DNA of 64,000 nt, taken from the NCBI RefSeq assembly GCF_002217655.1, contig NZ_NEWK01000002.1, positions 249,164 to 313,163 on the forward strand. Direction: 5' to 3'. The notes beneath the pieces are model-generated. The model ran no database searches, was not told the origin of the DNA, and was given only the letters and a program-made list of their open reading frames with translations. Position 1 is the stretch's first letter; the number at the start of each line of letters is the position of its first letter. Shown here one piece after another: positions 1 through 8,168 of this stretch. Source of the stretch: Geobacillus thermocatenulatus (GTDB lineage Bacteria; Bacillota; Bacilli; Bacillales; Anoxybacillaceae). Position numbers and translations under genes: made by a program.

Positions 1-470
1 TTTTTCTGTTCCTGCGACAAATTGGCCACCATCCGATCCGCCACATCGGTCAACCCGACAAAGTCAAGCACTTCCATCGCCTTTTCTTTGCATGCCTGTT
101 CCTCGCGGCGATGCCGTTTCGTGCGCAAAATGGCATCAAATAAGTTGGATGACGTGCGGAGGCGATGGCCGATGATAACGTTATCCATCACCGTCGCCTG
201 TTCAAACAAGTGAGTCGTTTGAAACGTGCGGGCGATGCCGAGCTTCGCCCGTTCGTTTGCCGGCAGGCGGGTAATATCGCGCCCTTTGAACGTAATCGTC
301 CCCGACGTCGGCCGATGCAAGCCGCTGATGAGATTGAAAAACGTCGACTTGCCGGCGCCGTTTGGACCGATGATGGCGTTGATCTTCCCTTGCTCGATGG
401 AAAAGGTGACATCGTTGACCGCCAGAAGCCCGCCAAATCGCTTCGTCAATCGCTCGACGCGCAAAAACAT
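1..470 (-). CDS. livG: Branched-chain amino acid type ABC transporter ATP-binding protein LivG (partial)
   Basis: This is the N-terminal 156 codons of an ABC ATPase of the LivG family; the rest lies beyond the left edge. Walker A (GPNGAGKST) is at about residues 35-43 and the Q-loop (RTFQ) at 81-84. The window ends inside the signature region, which reads LSQEQ. LivG energises import of branched-chain amino acids or related organic acids through the LivH/LivM channel encoded just upstream. ATG codons stand at 476 and 470. The AAGGAGGG ribosome site abuts the first, so the second, 7 nt from it, is preferred. It follows the livM stop by 2 nt and belongs to the long minus-strand operon that starts near 7141. 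Confidence 0.9.
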   Translation of the reverse strand, partial: MFLRVERLTKRFGGLLAVNDVTFSIEQGKINAIIGPNGAGKSTFFNLISGLHRPTSGTITFKGRDITRLPANERAKLGIARTFQTTHLFEQATVMDNVIIGHRLRTSSNLFDAILRTKRHRREEQACKEKAMEVLDFVGLTDVADRMVANLSQEQK

Positions 471-472
471 CG

Positions 473-1516
473 TCATCCCTCCTTGGCATATCGTTCGCTC
501 CGCTCTTGGCGCGAGGCAGCAGCCAGTTCCGCGGACGCTTGTCTTGCTTCCAGCTGAAGGCGGCGCGCTTCGCCCCGCTTCGCTTTCAAACGGATGATCC
601 CCCCAGCAATGCCATGAGGGTAAAAAATGATGAGCAACGTCAATACAGGCCCGAAAATCAACATCCGATAATCTTGCAAAAACTGCAGCTGCTGGGACAA
701 AAATGTAACCAAGAGCGTGCCGACAACCGGTCCGGCGAGCGTGCCAATCCCGCCGACAAGCAAATACGTTAAAAAGTCAAACATAACGCTGACGTACGCA
801 ATGTCTGGGCCGAGAAAACGGATGAACGATGCATACAGCGCCCCGGCCAGCGATGTAAAAAAGACCGAGAGAACAAACGAGGCGAGCTTGTTTTTCATCG
901 TCGAAATGCCAAGCGTCAAGGCGAGCTCCTCGCTGTTGCGAATGGCAATGTACGTCCTCCCCGTCAGCGAATAAACAAGGCGATGCATGATCCAAACAAC
1001 GACAAGCAAGAAAAACAACACCAAATAATATTGCGCGGCGGGCGTTTGAAACGAGAGCGGCCCGATGTCAGCCGGCGCCGGGATGCCAATGAAACCGCGC
1101 ACTCCACCGGTTAAACTGTCCCATTTGTCAATGATCAAATAGATGATGTAGCCGACGCAAAGCGTATAAATGGCGAAAAAGTGTTCTTTCGTTCGCAAGG
1201 CGACAAGTCCGACGAAAACGCCGATCAACGTCGTCAGCAAACACGCTGCGGCAAAAGCAAGCCAAAACGGCCAGCCGGCTTTTACCGTCAAAATGCCGAG
1301 CGCATACGCGCCGATCGCAAAAAATCCAGCGTGGGCAAGCGACAAATACCCCGTATAGCCGGCAAACAAGTTCAATCCGTACACCGCAATCATCCAAATA
1401 AAGGAAATAGTCATCATATGCACGTAATAGCCGTTGGCAACGAAAAGCGGAAAGAGAATCGCCGCAGCGATGAGGGCAGCAAGCCATAGGCGCCGTTTTT
1501 CCAAAATGGCCATCAA
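473..1516 (-). CDS. livM: Branched-chain amino acid type ABC transporter permease LivM
   Basis: The 347-residue protein is a hydrophobic permease with about eight to ten membrane segments and the typical LivM stretch GYTGYLSLAHAGFFAIGAYA near residue 55. It would form the membrane channel with LivH, fed by a periplasmic-type binding protein that is not in this window. The last roughly 38 residues form a highly charged tail rich in Arg, Glu and Ala that extends beyond the usual permease end. It overlaps livH by 4 nt, which implies translational coupling. Its place downstream of acyl-CoA catabolic genes suggests a carboxylic acid substrate rather than an ordinary amino acid, but that is inference. 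Confidence 0.9.
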   Translation of the reverse strand: MMAILEKRRLWLAALIAAAILFPLFVANGYYVHMMTISFIWMIAVYGLNLFAGYTGYLSLAHAGFFAIGAYALGILTVKAGWPFWLAFAAACLLTTLIGVFVGLVALRTKEHFFAIYTLCVGYIIYLIIDKWDSLTGGVRGFIGIPAPADIGPLSFQTPAAQYYLVLFFLLVVVWIMHRLVYSLTGRTYIAIRNSEELALTLGISTMKNKLASFVLSVFFTSLAGALYASFIRFLGPDIAYVSVMFDFLTYLLVGGIGTLAGPVVGTLLVTFLSQQLQFLQDYRMLIFGPVLTLLIIFYPHGIAGGIIRLKAKRGEARRLQLEARQASAELAAASRQERSERYAKEG

Positions 1517-2376
1517 CGTCCCTCCTTGGCAAACAGTCCGTTCGGTTTGACTGTTAAAATGATGACGAGAATGGCGAAGGCGATAATATCCTTGTAGTCA
1601 TTCGAAACATATGTCGCCCCCAAACTCTCGCTGAATCCTAAAATATAGCCGCCGACAATGGCGCCGGGAATGCTTCCCATGCCGCCGAGAATGATGATGA
1701 CAAACGCTTTCAAGATGACGAGATGCCCCATGCCGGGAAACACAAGGTTGATCGGCGAAGCGAGCGACGCAGCCAGTGCGGCCAAACTGCCGGAAAGGAA
1801 AAACGTCAGCATGGCGACTTTATTCGTGTTAATGCCGACCAAATTCGCCCCTTCGCGGTTTTGCGCCATCGCGATGATCGAGGCGCCGATGAACGTTTTT
1901 TTCAAGAAGAGGTAAAGCAAGATCATGATGATGACAGCGGATGCGATGATGAGGATGCGTTGAATGGTCAATGTGAATCCGAACACCGTGACGACATCGC
2001 CATACGGGGTCGGCATCGTCTGATAGTCCGCCCCCCAGACAAACTGGGCAAACGCTTCCAAAAAGAGCAAGATGCCGATCGCCGCGATTTTATCATGGAG
2101 CGGCGGCGCATTGCGAAGCGGATAAAACACGAGCCGCTCCATCAAGACGCCAAGCAGCCCGACCGCCGCCATCGATGCGACGATCGCGAGCCCATACGGC
2201 ATCCCGAGCTTTGTCATGGCCGTCAATGTGACATAACCGCCCATCATATACAGCGCGCCGTGGGCGAAGTTTGGAATGTGCAAAATGCCGTAAACGAGCG
2301 TCAACCCTAACGCCACGAGGCTGTAAACGCTTCCAACAGTCAGCCCGTTTAACAGCTGCTGAATGAACAACTCCAT
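1513..2376 (-). CDS. livH: Branched-chain amino acid type ABC transporter permease LivH
   Basis: The 287-residue permease has the LivH start (NGLTVGSVYSLVALGLTLVY) and about eight hydrophobic segments; its length is normal for the family. It pairs with LivM as the channel of a high-affinity importer. The gene starts 27 nt after the end of the upstream TetR gene and has a GGGGGGAT-type ribosome site. No promoter is evident in the short gap, so it is probably transcribed together with the acyl-CoA genes upstream. Family identity is clear; the transported substrate cannot be read from the sequence. Confidence 0.9.
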   Translation of the reverse strand: MELFIQQLLNGLTVGSVYSLVALGLTLVYGILHIPNFAHGALYMMGGYVTLTAMTKLGMPYGLAIVASMAAVGLLGVLMERLVFYPLRNAPPLHDKIAAIGILLFLEAFAQFVWGADYQTMPTPYGDVVTVFGFTLTIQRILIIASAVIIMILLYLFLKKTFIGASIIAMAQNREGANLVGINTNKVAMLTFFLSGSLAALAASLASPINLVFPGMGHLVILKAFVIIILGGMGSIPGAIVGGYILGFSESLGATYVSNDYKDIIAFAILVIILTVKPNGLFAKEGR

Positions 2377-2403
2377 CCCGATCCCCCCTGTCTTGCCGCC
2401 AGA

Positions 2404-3012
2404 TCAGTTCAGCGGCCTATCCGTCTCTTTGTTTATCTCCGTCCCATCAGGCGTCCGAATGCCATGTAAAATAAAATCGACGTAAATCTCGGTCAGCTCT
2501 CTTTCTGAAATGCTCCCATCCGGCTGAAACCAATAATAGCTCCAGTTCGTGATCCCAAGCAGGCCAAAGGTGATCATTTCCGCGTTGAGGGACGCCTTGA
2601 ACTCGCCGCGCGCCATTCCGTCCCGAATAAGCTGTTCATACCGCTTGCGAAACAACCGCCGCTTGGCGCGGATCTCCTCCAAGTGGCCATCAGCCAAATG
2701 CCGCATTTCGCGGAAGAAAATGCGGGCGCTTTTCTTCCGCGTGCGAATGTTGCAAATGACCATATAGACGATCTCCCACAGTTTTTCCGTGCAGCTCGCC
2801 CCTGCATCTTCAAGGATGCGCTCCTGCTGCCGCAGCAAATCATCCATATAAGAAAGGCAAATATCAGAAAGCAGCTCTTCTTTGCTTTTGTAATAGTAAT
2901 AGAATGCCCCCTTCGTTGCCCCAACCGCTTCCACGATTTCCTGCACCGACGTTTCTTTGAATCCTTTCCGTTCAAACAACTCAATGGCGGCTTCTCTTAA
3001 CTTATCTTTCAT
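2404..3012 (-). CDS. TetR/AcrR family repressor of the acyl-CoA/liv operon
   Basis: The 202-residue protein has an N-terminal TetR helix-turn-helix (SVQEIVEAVGATKGAFYYYY, about residues 22-41) and a helical ligand-binding domain. The C-terminal part carries the motif NWSYYWFQPDG near residue 160, also seen in the TetR protein at 59566-60192 as NWTYKWYNPDG. Such regulators commonly sense acyl-CoA esters. It sits between the thiolase and livH genes inside the operon, so it would be autoregulated. The likely target is the palindrome at 7195-7212 behind the operon promoter. The regulator-operator pairing is inferred from position and from the sister system at the other end of the window. Confidence 0.85.
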   Translation of the reverse strand: MKDKLREAAIELFERKGFKETSVQEIVEAVGATKGAFYYYYKSKEELLSDICLSYMDDLLRQQERILEDAGASCTEKLWEIVYMVICNIRTRKKSARIFFREMRHLADGHLEEIRAKRRLFRKRYEQLIRDGMARGEFKASLNAEMITFGLLGITNWSYYWFQPDGSISERELTEIYVDFILHGIRTPDGTEINKETDRPLN

Positions 3013-3032
3013 TCCCTATGATCTCCGTTGCC

Positions 3033-4202
3033 TCATTCTCGTTCAATAATCGTCGCGATGCCTTGGCCGCCGCCGATGCACGCCGTAATCAGCGCATACT
3101 TTCCGCCGCGACGTTTCAATTCATACACCGCTTTCGTGATCAAAATCGCCCCGGTCGCGCCAAGCGGATGGCCGTGGGCAATGGCGCCGCCGTTGATATT
3201 CACTTTTTCCGGATCCATTTCAAGCTCTCGGTCGCAGGCGATCACTTGCGCGGCAAACGCTTCGTTGATTTCGATGATGTCCATCTCATCAAGCGTCAAC
3301 CCCACTTTTTCCAGCACTTTTCTTGTCGCCGGCACCGGACCGATGCCCATGATGTTCGGGTCGACCCCGGCGACCGCATGGGCGCGGATGACGGCAAGCG
3401 GCTTTACGCCAAGCTCCTCTGCTTTTTCCCTTGACATGATGACGAGCGCGGAGGCGGCATCGTTTAGCCCCGAGCTGTTCCCGGCTGTCACCGTTCCGCC
3501 TTCCAAAAACGCCGGCGGCAGTTTGGCGAGCGCTTCCATCGTCGTGTTCGGACGCGGATGTTCATCCGTATCGAAGACGAATGGCTCGCCTTTTTTCACC
3601 GGAACGGTGATCGGCACGATTTGTTCGTCAAACCGTCCTTCCTGCATGGCACGCGCCATGCGCTGCTGGCTCCGCAAAGCAAACGTGTCCTGTTCTTCAC
3701 GGCTGATGCCGTACTTTTTCGCTAAGTTTTCCGCCGTAATCCCCATCGGCGGGTCGCCGATCTCTTTTGGCGACAGCTGCGACTTGCGGAAGCTGGGCGG
3801 TGTTGAGCTGTACGGTTTTTCTGGGCGGTCCATCAAATACGGCGCGCGGCTCATGCTTTCCACGCCGCCGGCGATATAGACGTCCCCGTCGCCAGCCCAA
3901 ATGGCTTGCGCCGCCAACGTCACAGCGTTAATGCCCGAACCGCATTGGCGGTCAACGGTCAAGCCCGTCAGCTCCAAGGACAACCCGGTTTGCAACGCCG
4001 TCAGCCGGGCGATGTTGCCGCCGCCGCTTAAGACATTGCCCATGATGACATCATCAACGTGCTCCGGGCCGATGTTCGCCCGCCGCATCGCTTCTTTGAT
4101 CACTTCCGCGCCGTAAATATGCGCCGGCAGCGTCGCCAAAGCGCCTCCTTGGCGGGCAATGGCCGTCCGCACTGCGGACACAATGACAGCATCCCGTTTC
4201 AT
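3033..4202 (-). CDS. Thiolase (acetyl-CoA C-acyltransferase)
   Basis: This thiolase of 389 residues would cleave a 3-ketoacyl-CoA with CoA, releasing acetyl-CoA as the last beta-oxidation step. The nucleophilic Cys is in DRQCGSG (about residue 87), the catalytic His in [10 protein letters not shown] (about 345) and the second Cys in CIGGGQG (about 375). Three consecutive ATG codons begin at 4208, 4205 and 4202. The GGGGG ribosome site ending near 4211 favours the last, which also gives the usual family length. A longer in-frame reading to 4301 would overlap the upstream hydratase gene and looks spurious. The gene lies between the MaoC pair and the TetR gene. Confidence 0.92.
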   Translation of the reverse strand: MKRDAVIVSAVRTAIARQGGALATLPAHIYGAEVIKEAMRRANIGPEHVDDVIMGNVLSGGGNIARLTALQTGLSLELTGLTVDRQCGSGINAVTLAAQAIWAGDGDVYIAGGVESMSRAPYLMDRPEKPYSSTPPSFRKSQLSPKEIGDPPMGITAENLAKKYGISREEQDTFALRSQQRMARAMQEGRFDEQIVPITVPVKKGEPFVFDTDEHPRPNTTMEALAKLPPAFLEGGTVTAGNSSGLNDAASALVIMSREKAEELGVKPLAVIRAHAVAGVDPNIMGIGPVPATRKVLEKVGLTLDEMDIIEINEAFAAQVIACDRELEMDPEKVNINGGAIAHGHPLGATGAILITKAVYELKRRGGKYALITACIGGGQGIATIIERE

Positions 4203-4297
4203 CATCATTCCCCCTTGCTCTTTGTGAACACATCCCCGCAAACGGGCCGACCCCCTTGCCCCGCTTACGGCTTCAGCTCTGGGGCCGCCCGTCTTTT

Positions 4298-4702
4298 TCA
4301 ATCGTAAAGCGCAAAAATGGCTTCGCCTTTGACAACTTCCTTGCCATGTTGGTTGACGGCAGCGACATCAAACCGAATCGTCTTGCCGTCTTTTTCTTTC
4401 ACCGTTGCTTTTAAAGTGATGACATCGTGTAAAAACACCATCGACTGAAAGCGGACAAAATAATTTTGCACAAACCCTTCTTCGTAATACGGCGTAAACA
4501 GCTTTGCGAGGTTGCCCATCGTCCACATGCCGTGGGCGATAATGCCTGGAAGTCCTGCCTTTTTCGCCTCGTCGTCGATCGTATGAATCGGATTGTAGTC
4601 GCCTGATGCGCCGGCATATTTGATCAAATCGAGCCGGGACACCGGGGGAAGCGTTACGTCAGGAAGCGACTGCCCTACTTGCCAATCGCGGATCGTCGTC
4701 AT
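4298..4702 (-). CDS. MaoC-like (R)-specific enoyl-CoA hydratase, active subunit
   Basis: This 134-residue single hotdog domain has the hydratase motif GDYNPIH at residues 34-40, with the expected catalytic Asp and His. It would hydrate a 2-enoyl-CoA. It overlaps the upstream hotdog gene (4699-5169) by 4 nt, and that partner lacks the catalytic His. Paired small hotdog proteins of this kind are known to form heterodimeric hydratases for bulky acyl-CoAs, as with ChsH1/ChsH2 in steroid catabolism. Because the hydration partner here is an SDR dehydrogenase, the pathway may proceed through (R)-3-hydroxyacyl-CoA. That stereochemistry is inference. Confidence 0.85.
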   Translation of the reverse strand: MTTIRDWQVGQSLPDVTLPPVSRLDLIKYAGASGDYNPIHTIDDEAKKAGLPGIIAHGMWTMGNLAKLFTPYYEEGFVQNYFVRFQSMVFLHDVITLKATVKEKDGKTIRFDVAAVNQHGKEVVKGEAIFALYD

Positions 4703-5169
4703 ACGCTCATCGCCTTTCTAACCGCCTCGTTGATGATAATCGTCGAGGTCGAAGTAAAAACGAGATTCCCATCAGGGTCTTCGCCGTTGTTGGCGATGAC
4801 CAAAAAGCCAAGCAGGCCCATGCTGCTTTGTTTTTCGTAATAATCTTTCACTTCCGCGTAGCAGTACAGCTCTTCGCCGACAAACAACGGACGTTCATAA
4901 TGGAAGCGCTGCTCGCCGTGAATGAGCCCTTTGGCTGGCAATTTCAACCCTTCAATGACGCCGTAGTCAAACACGCGCGGAAACGTCGGCGGGGCAATGT
5001 TGCGCCCGTAGCGCGACCGTTTCCCCGTCTCTTCGTCCCAATAAATCGGGTTTGGGTCGCCGATCGCCTCGGCAAACTTTTTTACCGCCCCGCGCTCAAC
5101 GACATTTTTCACTTTCGCCGACCGTTTGCCAATGTCATGTTGATACACGCTCCGCCCCCCCTTCAACAT
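4699..5169 (-). CDS. MaoC N-terminal type hotdog protein, hydratase partner subunit
   Basis: The protein of up to 156 residues is a FAS1/MaoC_N-type hotdog domain. At the place of the hydratase motif it reads GDPNPIYWDE, with Tyr where the catalytic His should stand, so alone it is probably inactive and serves as the substrate-binding half of a heterodimer with the next gene. The ATG at 5169 overlaps the SDR stop codon. A GTG at 5148, preceded by AAGGGGGG, is an equally good or better start and gives 149 residues. The gene overlaps the following MaoC gene by 4 nt. Family placement is good; the heterodimer is inferred from arrangement and the missing residue. Confidence 0.8.
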   Translation of the reverse strand: MLKGGRSVYQHDIGKRSAKVKNVVERGAVKKFAEAIGDPNPIYWDEETGKRSRYGRNIAPPTFPRVFDYGVIEGLKLPAKGLIHGEQRFHYERPLFVGEELYCYAEVKDYYEKQSSMGLLGFLVIANNGEDPDGNLVFTSTSTIIINEAVRKAMSV

Positions 5170-5927
5170 TTCGGGCCGCCGGCCACATACAGCACTTGGC
5201 CGTTGACAAACGACGACCGTTCGTCGGCGAAAAACGCAACCGCATGAGCGATGTCTTCCGGACGGCCGCTGCGCCCGACCGGGATGTTGGCGACGCTCGC
5301 TTGGATGAGCTGCTCAAACGAAATGCCGAGCCGCTCGGCGGTTGCTTTTGTCATATCGGTTTCAATGAATCCCGGGGCGACGGCGTTTGTCGTAATGCCG
5401 AACTTGCCGAGCTCGATCGCCAACGTTTTCGTAAAGCCTTGAATGCCGGCTTTCGCCGCCGAATAGTTCGCCTGGCCGCGGTTGCCGAGCGCGGAGGTCG
5501 ACGAAATGTTGATGATGCGCCCGTACCCTTTTTCGACCATATATTTTTGCGCGGCGCGGGCGCAGTAAAACGCGCCTTTTAAATGGACGTCCATCACCGT
5601 TTGCCAGTCGTCATCGGTCATTTTAAACAGCAAATTGTCGCGGATGATGCCGGCGTTGTTGACGAGAATATCGAGCGAGCCGAATCGTTCGACCACTTCT
5701 TGCATCGTCGTTTCCACTTGTTCACGGTCGGTGACGCTCGCCACCTTGGCGTAAACGTCATACCCTTTTTCCCGCAGCTCCGCAGCCGTCGCTTCAAGGG
5801 CTTCTGCGTTTAAATCAATGAACGCCACTTTCGCTCCTTCTTCCGCGAAGCGGGTGACAATCGCCTTGCCAATGCCGCGGCTTCCTCCGGTCACAAACGC
5901 CACTCTTCCTGCAAACCGTTGGCTCAT
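5163..5927 (-). CDS. Short-chain dehydrogenase/reductase, FabG-like (3-hydroxyacyl-CoA dehydrogenase role)
   Basis: The 254-residue classical SDR has the cofactor motif TGGSRGIG at residues 13-20, NNAG near 90, and the catalytic set Ser143, Tyr156 and Lys160 (QANYSAAKAG). In this context it would oxidise a 3-hydroxyacyl-CoA formed by the MaoC hydratase pair. The start at 5927 has an AAGGGAGGAG ribosome site; a much longer in-frame extension runs into the upstream acyl-CoA dehydrogenase gene and is rejected. The 35 nt gap to that gene holds a cre-like sequence (5945-5958). FabG-like annotation is common for these genes, but the operon favours catabolism over fatty acid synthesis. Confidence 0.88.
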   Translation of the reverse strand: MSQRFAGRVAFVTGGSRGIGKAIVTRFAEEGAKVAFIDLNAEALEATAAELREKGYDVYAKVASVTDREQVETTMQEVVERFGSLDILVNNAGIIRDNLLFKMTDDDWQTVMDVHLKGAFYCARAAQKYMVEKGYGRIINISSTSALGNRGQANYSAAKAGIQGFTKTLAIELGKFGITTNAVAPGFIETDMTKATAERLGISFEQLIQASVANIPVGRSGRPEDIAHAVAFFADERSSFVNGQVLYVAGGPKC

Positions 5928-5944
5928 CGTGTTCTCCTCCCTTT

Positions 5945-5958
5945 CGATAACGCTTTCA
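5945..5958 (-). promoter_or_regulatory. Possible cre (CcpA) site inside the operon
   Basis: Read on the minus strand, TGAAAGCGTTATCG matches the Bacillus cre pattern TGWAANCGNTNWCA at all but the final position. It lies between the acyl-CoA dehydrogenase stop and the SDR ribosome site, where CcpA could act as a roadblock under good carbon supply. One short motif match is weak evidence. Confidence 0.35.
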
Positions 5959-5962
5959 TTTT

Positions 5963-7141
5963 TTAGATGAACTGTCCAAGCTTCACGTGCCCTTTGATCA
6001 AATTGCGGGCGATAATGAGGCGCTGAATTTCGTCCGTGCCGTCGTAAATGCGCCACAATCTCGCTTCGCGATACCAACGCTCGATCGGCATTTCCTTCGT
6101 ATAGCCCATGCCGCCGTGGATTTGCATGACGCGGTCGACGACGCGATTGCCCATGTTGGCGCCAAACAGTTTCGCCATCGACGCCAAGTGGCGGTTGTCC
6201 TCGCCTTGGTCGAGCGTAAACGCGGCATTTAAGACGAGCCATTTGGCCGCCTCAATTTCCACCGCCGAATCGGCGATCATCCATTGGATTGCTTGCCGCT
6301 CGGCGATCGGCTTGCCAAACGTGACGCGCTCTTTCGCATAATCGATCGCCATCTGCAGCAGCCGCTCGGCCGCTCCGACCGCACGGGCGCCGACGACCCA
6401 GCGGGCGTAGCCGATCCACTCAAGCCCAAGCTTATAGCCGTGATGCAGCTCGCCTAAAATGTTTTCTTCCGGCACGCGCACGTTTTCGAAAATCAAGCTG
6501 GCTGGCGTCGACGGCCCCATTGTATAGATCGGTTCGGAGCGCCAGCCCATCTCGCGGTCGACGATAAAACATGTCACCCCTTCACGCCCGTTCGAGGCTT
6601 GGTGACGCTCTTTGTCAGTGATGGCGATCACCATGACAAAATCGGCGTCATTGCCGCCGGTGATGAACGTTTTTTCCCCGTTCAGCACCCATTCATCCCC
6701 ATCTTTGACCGCCGTCATTTTGATGTTGCGTGTATCGGACCCCGCCCCTGGCTCGGTCATGGCGAAACACGATTTTTTCTCGCCGTTGATCGTCGGGATC
6801 AAATATTTTTTCTTCTGCTCCTCATTGGCATAATACAAAATGTTGTCCGCCGACCCGCCGAACTGGAACGGAACGAGCGTTTTCGACACTTCCATTAGAA
6901 CGATCGCCTGCATGACGTGGCCCAAGTTCGCGCCGCCGTATTCCTCCGGCGTGTTGATCCCCCAAAAACCCGCTTCTTTCGCTTTTAATTGCAATTCTTT
7001 CAATTTCTCCGGCGCAAGCCCGGGCTTCCCTTCCCGCTCGTTGCGCAACACTTCGTTTTCAAGCGGCATTAACTCTTTTTCGACAAACTTGCGGATCGCT
7101 TTTTGCACCATGCGCTGCTCGTCCGTTAAGCGCAAATACAT
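5963..7141 (-). CDS. Acyl-CoA dehydrogenase
   Basis: The 392-residue flavoprotein is of normal length for the family and has typical motifs: FAMTEPGAGSD near 128-138, FITGGNDADF, and QIHGGMGYTKEMPIERWYRE near 340. It would introduce the first double bond into an acyl-CoA. At the usual catalytic position (about 367) it reads YDGT, so Asp replaces the Glu of the common YEGT; some subfamilies place the base elsewhere. It is the first gene of the operon that continues with SDR, MaoC pair, thiolase, TetR and liv genes. The start at 7141 has a GGAGGGGAC ribosome site. The substrate is not identified. Confidence 0.9.
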   Translation of the reverse strand: MYLRLTDEQRMVQKAIRKFVEKELMPLENEVLRNEREGKPGLAPEKLKELQLKAKEAGFWGINTPEEYGGANLGHVMQAIVLMEVSKTLVPFQFGGSADNILYYANEEQKKKYLIPTINGEKKSCFAMTEPGAGSDTRNIKMTAVKDGDEWVLNGEKTFITGGNDADFVMVIAITDKERHQASNGREGVTCFIVDREMGWRSEPIYTMGPSTPASLIFENVRVPEENILGELHHGYKLGLEWIGYARWVVGARAVGAAERLLQMAIDYAKERVTFGKPIAERQAIQWMIADSAVEIEAAKWLVLNAAFTLDQGEDNRHLASMAKLFGANMGNRVVDRVMQIHGGMGYTKEMPIERWYREARLWRIYDGTDEIQRLIIARNLIKGHVKLGQFI

Positions 7142-7194
7142 GATTGTCCCCTCCGTTTTCCGTTACGCCTTTATGTTCGACTCCACCCATCAAA

Positions 7195-7212
7195 ATACCA
7201 ACCGGTTGGTAT
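7195..7212. promoter_or_regulatory. Perfect palindromic operator of the acyl-CoA/liv operon
   Basis: ATACCAACCGGTTGGTAT is a perfect 18 bp palindrome 10 bp downstream of the -10 box at 7222-7227, so a bound repressor would block transcription start. The core ACCAACCGGTTGGT resembles the two palindromes before the yng operon (59467-59480 and 59531-59548), both near another TetR gene. It is assigned to the TetR protein at 2404-3012 by inference. Confidence 0.75.
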
Positions 7213-7221
7213 GTTATCTTT

Positions 7222-7250
7222 ATTATATTAGAATGTTCTGAAAAGTACAA
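7222..7250 (-). promoter_or_regulatory. Sigma-A type promoter of the acyl-CoA/liv operon
   Basis: On the minus strand a -35 box TTGTAC (7250-7245) and a -10 box TATAAT (7227-7222) are separated by exactly 17 bp. The operator at 7195-7212 lies at the expected start point. No second promoter was seen before the left edge. Confidence 0.7.
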
Positions 7251-7269
7251 TACCTTTTTCGATTTTTGT

Positions 7270-7304
7270 CCAACGGGCAAACGCTATATGCGTTCTCCCG
7301 TTGG
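7270..7304. other. Hairpin downstream of the sirtuin gene
   Basis: CCAACGGG (7270-7277) pairs with CCCGTTGG (7297-7304), with a second inner stem AACGC/GCGTT. It lies 17 nt past the sirtuin stop and could end that transcript, but no U-run follows on the minus strand. Confidence 0.45.
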
Positions 7305-7320
7305 CATGGAATCTATCAAT

Positions 7321-8064
7321 CTATTCCGCCTGTATTTGCTTGCGCACGCTAGCGACCGTTTCCCCGATTCCGTCATAAATGACAAGGTCAAAGATTCCGT
7401 CCATTCTTGTCGCTGTTTTGTTGATCAACACTTTCTTTGTCGCCGGCGATTCGGCGGCCACGTAAAACGGGATTTGGTTGACGGGCGTCACTTCCAAGCT
7501 CGTTCCCATCGCCAAAAACAAATCGCTTTGCGCCGCCTTGGCAAACGCTTCTTCGATATGCGGCACAAGCCCGCCAAACAACACGACATCCGGTTTGACA
7601 ATCGTCTGGCACTTTTCACAGCGCGGCACCTCGTGACGGTTGATAAACGACAGATCATATTTGTTGCCGCATGACGGGCATGTCGCCGTCTGCAGCGTGC
7701 CGTGCAGCTCAATGACATTCGTGCTTCCTGCTTTCGTATGCAGCCCATCAATATTTTGCGTCAAAATCGTCACCGTTTTGCCAATGTCCTCAAGCCAGCG
7801 GAGAAACCGATGTCCGTCATTCGGGGCAAAGCCGCCCATCATTTTTAATGAAAACAACCGCTTAAATCGACGCCAAAAATCAACCGGATCTTTCTTGTAG
7901 TAATGCTCTGACAAATAATATTCGACATGGTCCTCTTGGGCGTAAAGACCGTTTTCGCTGCGGAAATCAGGAATGCCGGACTCCGTGCTCATCCCGGCCC
8001 CGGTCAGGACGGCGATTGTATCGGCTTCTTTGATCCACTCAGCCAATCGTTTGACGGAACCCAC
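7321..8064 (-). CDS. cobB: NAD-dependent protein deacetylase (sirtuin)
   Basis: This sirtuin removes acyl groups from lysines using NAD. With the GTG start at 8064 it has 247 residues: TGAGMSTESGIPDFRS (21-36) binds NAD, QNID is at 103-106, the catalytic His is in ELHGT (His121), and four Cys (129, 132, 149, 152) form the zinc site. An in-frame ATG at 8115 exists but has no ribosome site. The GTG is preceded by GGAAGGTGG, and the shorter protein aligns with the usual sirtuin start. It stands alone between the acyl-CoA operon promoter and an MFS gene. A link to control of acyl-CoA enzymes by deacetylation is plausible but unproven. Confidence 0.9.
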   Translation of the reverse strand: MGSVKRLAEWIKEADTIAVLTGAGMSTESGIPDFRSENGLYAQEDHVEYYLSEHYYKKDPVDFWRRFKRLFSLKMMGGFAPNDGHRFLRWLEDIGKTVTILTQNIDGLHTKAGSTNVIELHGTLQTATCPSCGNKYDLSFINRHEVPRCEKCQTIVKPDVVLFGGLVPHIEEAFAKAAQSDLFLAMGTSLEVTPVNQIPFYVAAESPATKKVLINKTATRMDGIFDLVIYDGIGETVASVRKQIQAE

Positions 8065-8168
8065 GTTTTTCCACCTTCCATTTGACGGCATAATAAGAAC
8101 ATGATTTGTCTCCATAGTGTATTACCGAACATTTGCAAGCATGACATCCACTTTTTGTTTTCGTTTTT

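Noticed and set aside
5928-6242. In-frame upstream extension of the SDR gene
   Set aside because: It is inside the acyl-CoA dehydrogenase gene in another frame. The real start at 5927 has AAGGGAGGAG.
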